A stretch of DNA of 18,143 nt from assembly GCA_050329575.1 (NCBI GenBank), contig JBHJOP010000133.1, positions 1 to 18,143 on the forward strand, in the 5' to 3' direction. Made by a program: the position numbers and the translations under genes. Position 1 is the first letter of the stretch. Each line of letters begins with the position of its first letter. Under the pieces are notes generated by a model. The model made no database searches and was not told the DNA's origin. It was given only the letters and a program-made list of their open reading frames with translations. Source of the DNA: JAUXFS01 sp050329575. GTDB lineage: Bacteria > Pseudomonadota > Alphaproteobacteria > Rhodospirillales > Defluviicoccaceae. Shown here piece by piece: positions 6,478-13,568 of this stretch.

Positions 6478-7578
6478 ATGAAACAGCGGCTGACACGACT
6501 GCGGGGGACCGTCCGCGCCTTCTTCGCCTGGTGGTCCGGCGAACTGGCGGCGATGCTCCCGCCGCGCCTGCTGCGCTGGCTGCGCCCCGAGGCGGACCGG
6601 CTGATCCTCGAACTCGCCGAGGACGCCCTGATCGTTCGGCATGCCGCCGGACCGTCGGCGCGCGACCTGGGCCGCGTCCGATTGACGAGCGGGGAGCGGG
6701 AGGCCGAACGGAGCGCGGTCGCCGATCTCGTCGACGGCGTCGGATCCGACCGGACGACGGTGACGCTGCGGCTGCCGCAACGCCAGGCCCTGCGCAAGGT
6801 CCTCGATCTGCCCGCGGCGGCGGAGGAGAGCCTGCGTCAACTCCTCGCCCTCGAGATGGATCGCCAGACCCCGTTCTCGTCGGACGAGGTCTATTTCGAC
6901 TACCGGGTCGTCGGGCGCCGCCGCGAGACGCGCCGGATCGACGTCGAGATCGTCGTCGTCCCGCGGGCGATCGTCGATGCGGCGGTCTCCCGCGCCCGCG
7001 GTTGGGGACTGGCGCCGGACACCGTCGACATCGCTCGTGACGACACTGAATCCGCCGTTCCGCTGAACATCCTGCCTGAAAGCGCGGCGCCACGGGGAAG
7101 CCGTCTCGTCGGCGCCCTGTCGGTCGTGTTCGCCGTCGTCGCCGCCCTTCTCGCCGTCGCGGTCGTCCAGCAGCCGCTGGAGCGCCAGCGTGCCGAGGTC
7201 GAGCGACTCGCCCGGGAGGTGGCCGCCGCCCGGGCGGAGGCGGAGACCGGGCGCCGCCTCGAGGAGGAGATCGGCCGCCTCGTCCGGCAAGATCGGTTCA
7301 TCGTCGAGAAGAAGAACCGGCAGCCACCCCTCGTCGCGGTCCTCGGCGAGGTAACCCGGCTGCTGCCGGACGACACCTGGCTGTTCCGGATGCGCGTCTT
7401 CGAAGGCGACGTGCAGACGTTCGGCTACTCGCCGGCGGCGTCGACCCTGATCGGTGCCATCGAGCAGTCCGACCTGTTCGAGAGCGCCCAGTTCCGCGCG
7501 CCGACAACACGGGATCCGCGGGTCGACGCGGACCGTTTTCACATCGCGTTCAGGATCGTGGGAACCGCCAAGCCATGA
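6478..7578 (+). CDS. gspL: Type II secretion protein GspL (PilM/PilN-like)
   Basis: GspL is a bitopic inner-membrane protein that recruits GspE and pairs with GspM. The 366-residue product has a cytoplasmic region of about 205 residues with a degenerate PilM-like fold. It includes LPQRQALRKVLDLPAAAEESL and the segment MDRQTPFSSDEVYFDYRV (127-144). One membrane helix (209-230), a charged coiled-coil (232-268) and a PilN-like periplasmic domain (about 285-363) follow. The ATG at 6478 is chosen because the protein then opens with the WWSGELAAMLP-type start familiar in this family. The frame extends up to GTG 6340, but that extra 46 residues looks unlike any GspL and overlaps the candidate promoter. 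The 3' end overlaps gspM as ATGA. Confidence 0.88.
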   Translation: MKQRLTRLRGTVRAFFAWWSGELAAMLPPRLLRWLRPEADRLILELAEDALIVRHAAGPSARDLGRVRLTSGEREAERSAVADLVDGVGSDRTTVTLRLPQRQALRKVLDLPAAAEESLRQLLALEMDRQTPFSSDEVYFDYRVVGRRRETRRIDVEIVVVPRAIVDAAVSRARGWGLAPDTVDIARDDTESAVPLNILPESAAPRGSRLVGALSVVFAVVAALLAVAVVQQPLERQRAEVERLAREVAAARAEAETGRRLEEEIGRLVRQDRFIVEKKNRQPPLVAVLGEVTRLLPDDTWLFRMRVFEGDVQTFGYSPAASTLIGAIEQSDLFESAQFRAPTTRDPRVDADRFHIAFRIVGTAKP

Positions 7579-8156
7579 AGCCGCTGTCGCCGCCGACCAG
7601 CCGCGGCCTCGCCTTGTTGCTGCTCGGCATCGTGCTGGTCCTCCCCTATGCGCTCATCGTCCAGCCGGTGATCGAAAAACGGGCGACGTCCCGGGAAACC
7701 CTCGCCGACTACCGCGACCAGCTCGAACGCTATCGGCGGATCGCCGCCAACGTTCCGTCTCTCCAGGCCCATCTCGAGGAGGTCAGGCGCGACCCGAAGT
7801 CCAGCGATGCCTACCTGTCCGGCGACAACGAGTCGCTGGTCGCGGCCAGTCTGCAGAACCGGATCAAGACGATCATCGAGTCGAGCGGCGGCAGCCTCGC
7901 CAGCACCCAGATCCTTCCCTCGAGCATCGAACAGGGGTTCCGGGTGGTCACGGTCCGGGTCCGGATGACTGCCGACATCGACGCCGCGACCCGGACGCTG
8001 TATGCCCTGGAGGCCGATCCGCCCTACCTGTTCATCGATAACGTCGACATCAGTTCGCGGCAGGTGCGACGCACCCCCGGCAGCGGACGACCGGCCACCG
8101 AAGACGTGCAGCTGAACATCAGCTTCGACGTCTACGGTTATCTGAGGGTGAGTTGA
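7575..8156 (+). CDS. gspM: Type II secretion protein GspM, subtype b (PilO-like)
   Basis: GspM is a small bitopic inner-membrane protein that stabilises GspL. The 193-residue product has a short cytoplasmic start, one membrane helix (about 11-30), a coiled-coil (about 31-72) and a periplasmic ferredoxin-like domain. The domain includes SLQNRIKTIIESSGGSLAS, VRVRMTADI and PPYLFIDNVDISS. This pattern matches the T2SSM_b family (PF10741) better than classical gammaproteobacterial GspM. The start lies in an ATGA overlap with gspL. The end lies just before or overlaps the next gene, depending on which start that gene uses. Confidence 0.9.
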   Translation: MKPLSPPTSRGLALLLLGIVLVLPYALIVQPVIEKRATSRETLADYRDQLERYRRIAANVPSLQAHLEEVRRDPKSSDAYLSGDNESLVAASLQNRIKTIIESSGGSLASTQILPSSIEQGFRVVTVRVRMTADIDAATRTLYALEADPPYLFIDNVDISSRQVRRTPGSGRPATEDVQLNISFDVYGYLRVS

Positions 8157-8158
8157 CG

Positions 8159-8755
8159 ATGGCCCGCGGACGCCACGTTTCGATGCGAGGTCCGGTCATC
8201 CTGGCGTCGCTGTGCGCGATCCTCGCGGCCGTCCTGGCGGTCCAGCGGGTCGTCGGAAGCGGGGAGGAGGAGCGCGCCGCCGTCGCCGCCGCACCGTCAT
8301 CGCCGCCGCGACTCGATCCCGAGACCGACGGTCGGACCCGCTTTGACATGCTGCCGCCGGAATCCTATGCCGACGTGTCCGAACGGCCGCTGTTCCTGCG
8401 ATCCCGGCGGCCGCCGCAGCCCGGAGACGAGATTGCCGAGCAACGACCGCTGCCGAGGGCGCCTGCCGACTTCGTCCTCAGCGGGGTCGTCGTCGCCGGA
8501 ACCCAGCGGCTCGCCCTTCTCCAGGGGCAAGGGTCCGACGCCATCGCGCGGGTTGCGGAGGGACAGGACTACGAAGGTTGGACCGTGGAGACGATCGAGC
8601 CGAACAAGGTCGTGCTGCGGCGTGGCCAGGATGTCACCGAGATCGTTCTCGAGGACAAGGCGAGAAGACCGCCGCCCCCCGACCGGCGCCGCGACGCGCG
8701 ACGCCGGATCCCGCCGGAGCAGCCCGATTCCGGCGACTCCGGGACGAGTCAGTAG
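8159..8755 (+). CDS. gspC: Type II secretion GspC-like protein (HR domain, no PDZ)
   Basis: GspC joins the inner-membrane platform to the secretin. The 198-residue product has one membrane helix (about 11-29), a proline-rich spacer and an ERPLF motif (75-79). A homology-region domain follows (about 104-165: DFVLSGVVVAGTQRLALL, then EGWTVETIEPNKVVLRRG), the part that contacts secretin N0. It has no PDZ or coiled-coil at the C-terminus, ending instead in a basic, proline-rich tail. It may be labelled GspN by automatic pipelines because of this short form. ATG 8159 follows GGTGAG by six nucleotides. A TTG at 8153, overlapping the gspM stop and five nucleotides after GAGG, is an alternative. A 201-nt gap separates it from gspD. 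Confidence 0.83.
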   Translation: MARGRHVSMRGPVILASLCAILAAVLAVQRVVGSGEEERAAVAAAPSSPPRLDPETDGRTRFDMLPPESYADVSERPLFLRSRRPPQPGDEIAEQRPLPRAPADFVLSGVVVAGTQRLALLQGQGSDAIARVAEGQDYEGWTVETIEPNKVVLRRGQDVTEIVLEDKARRPPPPDRRRDARRRIPPEQPDSGDSGTSQ

Positions 8756-8852
8756 GGCCGTGGCGGACCGGAGACGACCGCGCCGCCCGGCCGGGTGCGT
8801 TACCCGGTTCCCACACCCGGAGGGCAATCGACAATCTCGGCTTGCCGTGCAC

Positions 8853-8878
8853 TTGCGCGCGCGCGCAATTGTTGTTTT
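8853..8878 (+). promoter_or_regulatory. 14-bp palindrome followed by T-rich run between gspC and gspD
   Basis: TTGCGCGCGCGCAA (8853-8866) is a perfect palindrome and is followed at once by TTGTTGTTTTAA (8867-8878), the most AT-rich patch in this gap. As RNA it could form a short GC hairpin with a U-rich tail, a weak intrinsic terminator or attenuator. As DNA it could be an operator for a dimeric regulator; alternating CG runs can also flip to Z-form. It lies about 80-100 nt upstream of the gspD start. Confidence 0.35.
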
Positions 8879-8956
8879 AAGGAAGGCGTCGATCCTGGTC
8901 GCACCGGGCATGCCGTCTGCCGGCCGCGGCGCCGGCGCGAAGGGGTGGGTTCAGCG

Positions 8957-11080
8957 ATGGCGGCAGGGGGTGTGTTGAAGGGCCCGTTCGTATCGGGGAT
9001 CGTGCTCTGCGGCGTCGCCCTCTGGCTCGCCTCCTGCCAGCCGCGGCCGTTCTTCGACGATCCGGCGGCGCGACCGCCGCGATCGACCGACCCGGCGGTG
9101 TTGCGGGACAGCACGGCGGAGCCGGTTCTCCCCGGCAGTGAAGGTCCTCCGGTGCGGGCGAAGGGCGGTGTCTACAAGGGCACCGACCGCTTCACCGGTC
9201 AGGCGGCGTCCGCACCGCCGCCGCTGACGGAGACGCTCGACGGCGGCTTCACCCTCAACTTCGCCGATGCCGATCTTCGCGAAGTCGTGCGCGCCATCCT
9301 CGGCGACACGCTCGGCGCCAACTTCGTCGTCGATCCCACGGTGCAGGGAGCGGTGACGCTGCAGACCAGCCGACCGATCGGCCGCGCCGCCCTGCTCCCG
9401 ACACTCGAGCACGTGCTCGGGCTGAACGGTGCCGCGCTGGTGCAGATCGACGGCCTCTACAAGGTGGTTCCGGCCGACCAGGCGTTCCGTGGCACCGCCA
9501 AACCGCGCTTCTACATGCCGCCAAGGTCCGGAAACGCCGGCACCAGTGTGGTGATCGTCCCCCTCGAGTTCGTCGGCGCCCTGGAGATGGAGAAGGTGCT
9601 GGAGCCGTTCGCACCCCCCGGCGGCATCCTGCGGGTCGACCCCGGCCGCAACCTGATCATCCTCGGCGGCAGCCAGAACGAACTCATGAACATGCTGGAC
9701 ACCGTCGAAACGTTCGACGTCGACTGGCTGGCCGGAATGTCGTTCGGACTGTTCCCGGTCCAGTCGGCCGAAGCCAAGGCGATCGTCGAGGAGCTCAAGG
9801 AGGTGTTCGGCGATCCGGCCGAGGGGCCATTGGCCGGAGTCCTTCGCTTCGTCGCGGTCGACCGCCTCAACGCCGTTCTGGTGATCTCGTCGCGATCCGT
9901 CTACGTCGACAAGGCCAGGACCTGGATCCAGCGGCTGGATGTCGGCGAGGGAGAGGTTCCGAGGATCTTCGTCTACTACGTCGAGAACAGCCGCGCCGCC
10001 GACCTCGCCGCGGTGCTCGGCGAGATCTTCGTCGGCGGCGAGGGCGTCAAGCGGCCGGCGCTCGCCCCCGGCCTCAGCCCGGTCGCGTTGCGAACCGAGG
10101 AGCAGAAGCCGGAGCCCGTCGTCTCCGCGGTCGACCCCACCGGGGGCGGCGCGTCCCTGGGGATGGCCGGGCCGGTGCGGATCATCGCCGACGAGGTCAA
10201 GAACGCCCTCGTCGTCCTGGCGACCCCGCGCGACTACCGGATCATCGAGGCGGCTCTGAAGAAGCTCGATATCGTGCCCTTGCAGGTGCTGATCGAGGCG
10301 ACGATCCTGGAGGTCGCGCTCAACGACTCGCTACAGTATGGGGTCGAGTGGTTCTTCCGCTTCGGCGACACCGCCGCGACCTCCCGCAACCGCAGCAGCC
10401 TGCCCTTCTCCGCCGTCCCGGGCGCAGCTTCGCCGCTGTCCGGCTTCACGTTCGTGTTCCAGAACGCCGATGCCCGGGTCATCATCGATGCCCTCGACGC
10501 CGTCAGCGACATCAACGTCATCTCGTCGCCGTCGATCTTCGTGCTCGACAACCAGACCGCCAGTCTGCAGGTCGGCGATCAGGTCCCGGTGGCGACCCAG
10601 GCGCGGCAAGGCGCGGATGTGACGTCCGATCTGGTCCAGACCATCGAGTATCGCGACACCGGCACCATCCTCAACGTCACCCCCCGCGTCAACGCCGGCG
10701 GCCTGGTGAGCATGGAGGTTTCCCAGGAAGTCAGCAACGTCAGGGCCGAGGAGCGGCCGGAAAGCCGGCAGCCGGTCGACTCGCCGACGATCTCGACACG
10801 AAAGATCGAGAGCACCGTGGCGGTGCAGAGTGGCCAGACCGTGGCCCTCGGTGGCCTCATCCGTGACGAGCGATCGCGGGGGTCGCGAGGGATTCCGCTC
10901 CTGTCGCGCATCCCCGTGCTCGGCTTTCTGTTCGGAAGCAAGTCGGAACAGGCCTCGCGGACGGAGCTCCTGGTGCTGATCACCCCGCGGGTGGTCCCCA
11001 ACCAGGAGCAGGCCCGCCAAGTCACCGAGGAGCTACGCCGCCGCCTGCGGACGATCGCGCCGCTCGAGGAGCGGCTGTAG
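8957..11080 (+). CDS. gspD: Type II secretin GspD with lipoprotein signal peptide (liposecretin)
   Basis: GspD forms the outer-membrane channel of the T2SS. From ATG 8957 the 707-residue protein begins with a signal peptide ending in the lipobox LASC (Cys27, followed by Gln). A proline-rich stretch of about 65 residues follows. Domains: N0 (about 97-175), N1 (about 197-258), N2 (about 262-330), N3 (about 335-440, with a long insertion at 361-403) and the secretin barrel (about 441-680). The barrel contains VISSPSIFVLDNQTASLQVGDQVPV and IPLLSRIPVLGFLFG, and ends TELLVLITPRVV. A short C-terminal tail follows, with no obvious S-domain for a pilotin. The frame is open upstream to 8795, but that part is Cys/Arg-rich with no signal peptide. 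GTG 8972 has its ribosome binding site too close. Other secretin lipoproteins, such as HxcQ, reach the outer membrane without a pilotin. Confidence 0.95.
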   Translation: MAAGGVLKGPFVSGIVLCGVALWLASCQPRPFFDDPAARPPRSTDPAVLRDSTAEPVLPGSEGPPVRAKGGVYKGTDRFTGQAASAPPPLTETLDGGFTLNFADADLREVVRAILGDTLGANFVVDPTVQGAVTLQTSRPIGRAALLPTLEHVLGLNGAALVQIDGLYKVVPADQAFRGTAKPRFYMPPRSGNAGTSVVIVPLEFVGALEMEKVLEPFAPPGGILRVDPGRNLIILGGSQNELMNMLDTVETFDVDWLAGMSFGLFPVQSAEAKAIVEELKEVFGDPAEGPLAGVLRFVAVDRLNAVLVISSRSVYVDKARTWIQRLDVGEGEVPRIFVYYVENSRAADLAAVLGEIFVGGEGVKRPALAPGLSPVALRTEEQKPEPVVSAVDPTGGGASLGMAGPVRIIADEVKNALVVLATPRDYRIIEAALKKLDIVPLQVLIEATILEVALNDSLQYGVEWFFRFGDTAATSRNRSSLPFSAVPGAASPLSGFTFVFQNADARVIIDALDAVSDINVISSPSIFVLDNQTASLQVGDQVPVATQARQGADVTSDLVQTIEYRDTGTILNVTPRVNAGGLVSMEVSQEVSNVRAEERPESRQPVDSPTISTRKIESTVAVQSGQTVALGGLIRDERSRGSRGIPLLSRIPVLGFLFGSKSEQASRTELLVLITPRVVPNQEQARQVTEELRRRLRTIAPLEERL

Positions 11081-11103
11081 CGGCAGGACGCCGGCCGCCG
11101 CCG

Positions 11104-12093
11104 ATGGCGCACCACCGCCAACCTGGAATCGCCCTGATCGCGGTGCTCTGGGTGTTGCTGCTGCTCGCCTTCCTCGCCGCCAGCTTCGGCGCCGGCACCC
11201 GCACCGGCGCCAATCTCGCCCGCAACCTGGTCGAGAACGCCAAGGCGGCAGCCCTCGCCGACGCCGGGATCCAGCGGGCGATCGCCGCCCTGGCACGGCC
11301 AACCGAGGTGGGCGGAGTGAGGGTCGACGGCACCGCTTACGCCTGGACGTTCGGCGGTGGCGAGGTCCGCTTCGCGGTCCGCGACGAGGGTGGCAAGATC
11401 GACCTCAACGCCGCGTCGGTCGGCCTGCTGGGCGGCCTGTTGCGGGCCGCCGGCCTGGGCGAGGCCGACAGCGCCGCCCTCGCCGACGCCATCGCCGACT
11501 TTCGTGACCCGGACGACGAGCGCCGGCTGCGCGGCGCCGAGGATGCCGACTATCGCTCCGCCGGCCTGTCCTCCGAGGCCAAGGACGCCCCGTTCGAGTT
11601 GGTCGAGGAACTGCTCCAGGTGCGCGGCATGACCACCGAGCTGTACCGGCGGCTGCAACCGGCGGTCACCGTCCATACCGGCGCATCGAGGCCGGACCGG
11701 TCGATCGCGCCGCCGCTCGTTCTCGCGGCCCTGTCGGCCGCCCGCTCGGACGATCCGGAGGGCGACGACATCGACGACATGGACGGCGAGCTGGACGATC
11801 CGCAACGACGCGACCCGGGGGCGACCGACAGCGGGGCGCCGCGGCCGCCGGGCGCGTTGACCCCGCTTGCCGAGGACGGTTCCGACGACCGCTCCGGTCT
11901 CGGCGTCTACGCCGTGCATGCGGAGGGCCGGAGCGCCGGCGGCGCCGTGTTCGCGCGCGAGGCCGTGGTCCGCCTCCGCGAGGGCGAGGATCCGCCGTAC
12001 CTGGTGCACGCCTGGACCCAGGGACGCAGAGAGCTTTTTCCGCCCGAGCGGGGCCGCGGAGAGGGCGATCGGCCGGCGGGGTGGAGCCCATGA
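11104..12093 (+). CDS. gspK: Minor pseudopilin GspK
   Basis: GspK is the largest pseudopilin and caps the pseudopilus tip. The 329-residue protein has a short leader MAHHRQPG, then IALIAVLWVLLLLAFLAASF. It lacks Glu at mature position +5, as is normal for GspK. The alpha-domain carries the family signature KIDLNAASVGLL (98-109) and FRDPDDERRLRGAEDADY (133-150), followed by helix-hairpin-helix-like repeats. An acidic and proline-rich stretch (213-263, rich in Asp) precedes the last pseudopilin strands YAVHAEGRSAGGAVFAREAVVRL. The gene begins 23 nt after gspD. In most clusters gspK lies between gspJ and gspL, so its place here is unusual. Confidence 0.94.
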   Translation: MAHHRQPGIALIAVLWVLLLLAFLAASFGAGTRTGANLARNLVENAKAAALADAGIQRAIAALARPTEVGGVRVDGTAYAWTFGGGEVRFAVRDEGGKIDLNAASVGLLGGLLRAAGLGEADSAALADAIADFRDPDDERRLRGAEDADYRSAGLSSEAKDAPFELVEELLQVRGMTTELYRRLQPAVTVHTGASRPDRSIAPPLVLAALSAARSDDPEGDDIDDMDGELDDPQRRDPGATDSGAPRPPGALTPLAEDGSDDRSGLGVYAVHAEGRSAGGAVFAREAVVRLREGEDPPYLVHAWTQGRRELFPPERGRGEGDRPAGWSP

Positions 12094-12106
12094 GGGACGA
12101 GGGACG

Positions 12107-12397
12107 ATGAACGGGACGAAAGACGGCGGCTCGGTCGCCGCCACCAAGCGCGAACTCGATCACGCCCTCGCCGCGCTGGCCGATCCCGGCGCCGGGTCGG
12201 TCGCCAACCTGGAATGCCGGGTCAGCGACCTGCAGGTCCGATTGATCGCGACGCCGGCCCGCGACCTCGCCGACGTCGAGGCGCGGCTCGAACTCGTTCG
12301 CCGGCTGGTGACGGAGGTCGCCGGCCCCGGCTACCTCCTCGAAGTCGTGGAGGCCACCCTCGGGGATGTCCGCGCGATGCGGACCCTGAAACCGTGA
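12107..12397 (+). CDS. Small conserved-looking protein of unknown function after gspK
   Basis: This 96-residue frame starts at ATG 12107, thirteen nt after the gspK stop, behind two copies of GAGGGAC that supply a Shine-Dalgarno sequence. The product is soluble and mostly helical by eye. It has no signal peptide or membrane segment and one cysteine. The central part DLADVEARLELVRRLVTEV and the end YLLEVVEATLGDVRAMRTL look like two amphipathic helices, and the section LQVRLIATPARDLADVEARL resembles small helical proteins common in alphaproteobacteria. I do not recognise a family. Spacing suggests it is co-transcribed with gspD-gspK. Codon use looks coding (G or C at most third positions). Confidence 0.7.
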   Translation: MNGTKDGGSVAATKRELDHALAALADPGAGSVANLECRVSDLQVRLIATPARDLADVEARLELVRRLVTEVAGPGYLLEVVEATLGDVRAMRTLKP

Positions 12398-12582
12398 CCG
12401 CCATTTTCCCCAGGAAACTTGTAATTTTCCACCGCCACCGCGCTCTTGTCCACAGCCTTTGCGGGTCGACCGATTGCACGGTGGCGCTGCGACCGTCGAT
12501 ACTGTCGGTGCGGGGACCTGTTGCGGGGTCGGTGCGGATCGTCGAACCGCGGGACGCCCGCCGCTGGCAGGGGGAGAGCGGG
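12398..12582. other. Non-coding stretch with AT-rich island and ATTTTCC direct repeats
   Basis: No convincing gene is seen here. The first 33 bases are unusually AT-rich. They contain ATTTTCC twice (12403-12409 and 12424-12430), with starts 21 bp apart, about two helical turns. AGGAAA between them can pair with either copy, giving two mutually exclusive 5-bp stems. The rest returns to normal GC content. It may hold the end of the T2SS transcript or a promoter for the small frame downstream. Confidence 0.5.
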
Positions 12583-12681
12583 GTGAGGCACTTTCTCGGC
12601 GAGAGGTGGCCGGAACTCACCGTGGCGACCGGCGTCGCGGTGATGTGGCTTGCGATCGTCGCCGCGTGGTTCGACCCCTAG
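12583..12681 (+). CDS. Possible 32-residue single-span membrane protein
   Basis: A GTG at 12583, preceded by AGGGGGAG at a good distance, opens a frame encoding a 32-residue peptide. A charged start (VRHFLGERWPELT) leads into one hydrophobic helix (VATGVAVMWLAIVAAWF) and the frame ends at TAG. The layout is that of a small bitopic membrane protein. The frame also continues upstream to GTG 12532 without a good ribosome binding site. It converges with the TPR gene on the other strand 28 nt away. Short frames with one hydrophobic stretch arise by chance in GC-rich DNA, so this remains tentative. Confidence 0.38.
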   Translation: MRHFLGERWPELTVATGVAVMWLAIVAAWFDP

Positions 12682-12709
12682 CCCGGATGTCGCGGGAGAG
12701 GGTCGGCGG

Positions 12710-13405
12710 TCAACCCTGCTTGGCCCGGATCGCCGCCGCCCGCGCCTTCATTCTTGCCGCTTCGCTTTCACGCCCGGTGCGATCGAGCAGCCTGGCGTAG
12801 TTGTCGAGCGACTGCGAGACCGCCGGATGCTCCGGTCCCAGGGATGTCTCCAGCACCGCCAGCGACCGCCGGAAGGCCGCCTCCGCGTCGGCGTACCGGC
12901 CCTCATCGAGATAGATCAGCCCGAGGTTGTTGAGAATGGTCGCGACGTTGGGGTGTTCGGGGCCGCCCGCCTTCTCGACGATCGCCAGCGCCCGCTGGTA
13001 CTGCGCCTCCGCCAGCGCGCCTTTGCCCTGCGACTGATAGACCGCGGCGAGGTTGTTGAGGGTCGGCAGGATGCGGGGGTTCTCGATCCCGAACGCCTGT
13101 TCCAGGATCGCGAGCGCCCGTTCCAGCGGCCGTTCGGCGTCGTCGTAGGCGCCCCGCGCCTGGTGGATGGCGGCGAGATTGGTGAGCGAGGCGGCGAGTC
13201 GGGGGTCGTAGGGGCCGAACCGCTCGGCCTCGGCGACGGCGGCGCGGAAGGACCGCTCGGCGGCGGCGAAATCCCCCTGCTTGTACGCCGTGCTGCCGGC
13301 GGACATCGCATCCTCCCAGGGGCCGGCGTGAGCGGCCGTCCCGGCGAGCAGGGAGAAGACAACCACCAGGCAAACGCCCAGTCCCGTCACACGGTTGCGG
13401 ATCAT
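12710..13405 (-). CDS. Secreted tetratricopeptide-repeat protein
   Basis: The 231-residue protein has a Sec signal peptide (MIRNRV, then a hydrophobic core, then GTAAHA/G). Four to five tetratricopeptide units of the kinesin-light-chain type (42-residue period) follow, at about 31-64, 70-104, 112-146, 154-188 and 196-229. Each carries motifs such as LNNLAAVYQSQG, LNNLGLIYLDEGRY and A-E-A-x-Y/F-R-R-A/S-L-A. Such arrays bind proteins, here in the periplasm or outside. The ATG at 13405 is chosen because GAGGAG lies ten nucleotides upstream and the signal peptide begins there. The open frame extends further but with no signal peptide. It is convergent with the small frame at 12583-12681 and divergent from the ChaN-PDZ gene. 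Its partner is unknown. Confidence 0.88.
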   Translation of the reverse strand: MIRNRVTGLGVCLVVVFSLLAGTAAHAGPWEDAMSAGSTAYKQGDFAAAERSFRAAVAEAERFGPYDPRLAASLTNLAAIHQARGAYDDAERPLERALAILEQAFGIENPRILPTLNNLAAVYQSQGKGALAEAQYQRALAIVEKAGGPEHPNVATILNNLGLIYLDEGRYADAEAAFRRSLAVLETSLGPEHPAVSQSLDNYARLLDRTGRESEAARMKARAAAIRAKQG

Positions 13406-13568
13406 GGTCGGCAGGCTCCTCGTCGGGTGCGCATTGGTCGCCGCCGGCAGTGTACGACAGCCGGACGTGCCCGGTCGTTCAAAACCGCGTGTCCGCGTGG
13501 GTATCCCGACAGTTGACCAGCCGTGGCGCTTGTGAGCGCCGTGGTGCGTCTGGCATGGTGGAAGGGTG
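13406..13568. other. Divergent intergenic region between TPR and ChaN-PDZ genes
   Basis: This 163-nt region must hold the start signals for two divergent genes. On the minus strand TACACT (13454-13449) is a good -10-like hexamer, but TTGAAC upstream is about 22 nt away, too far for a standard promoter. On the plus strand TTGACC (13513-13518) resembles a -35, but no -10 lies at 16-18 nt. No strong hairpin is seen. Confidence 0.4.

Noticed and set aside
8791..8807. Stem-loop CCGGGT/ACCCGG after gspC as a terminator
   Set aside because: The stem is only six base pairs and is followed by TTCCCACACCC rather than a U-run, so intrinsic termination there is not supported.
8795..8956. A longer GspD starting upstream at 8795
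   Set aside because: The extra 54 residues are Cys/Arg-rich with no signal peptide and would bury the lipoprotein signal. They cover the palindrome and T-rich non-coding gap.
12446..12454. TTGTCCACA resembling a DnaA box
   Set aside because: It is one base from the consensus, but no second copy, AT-rich unwinding region of useful size or replication gene is nearby, so it does not support an origin.
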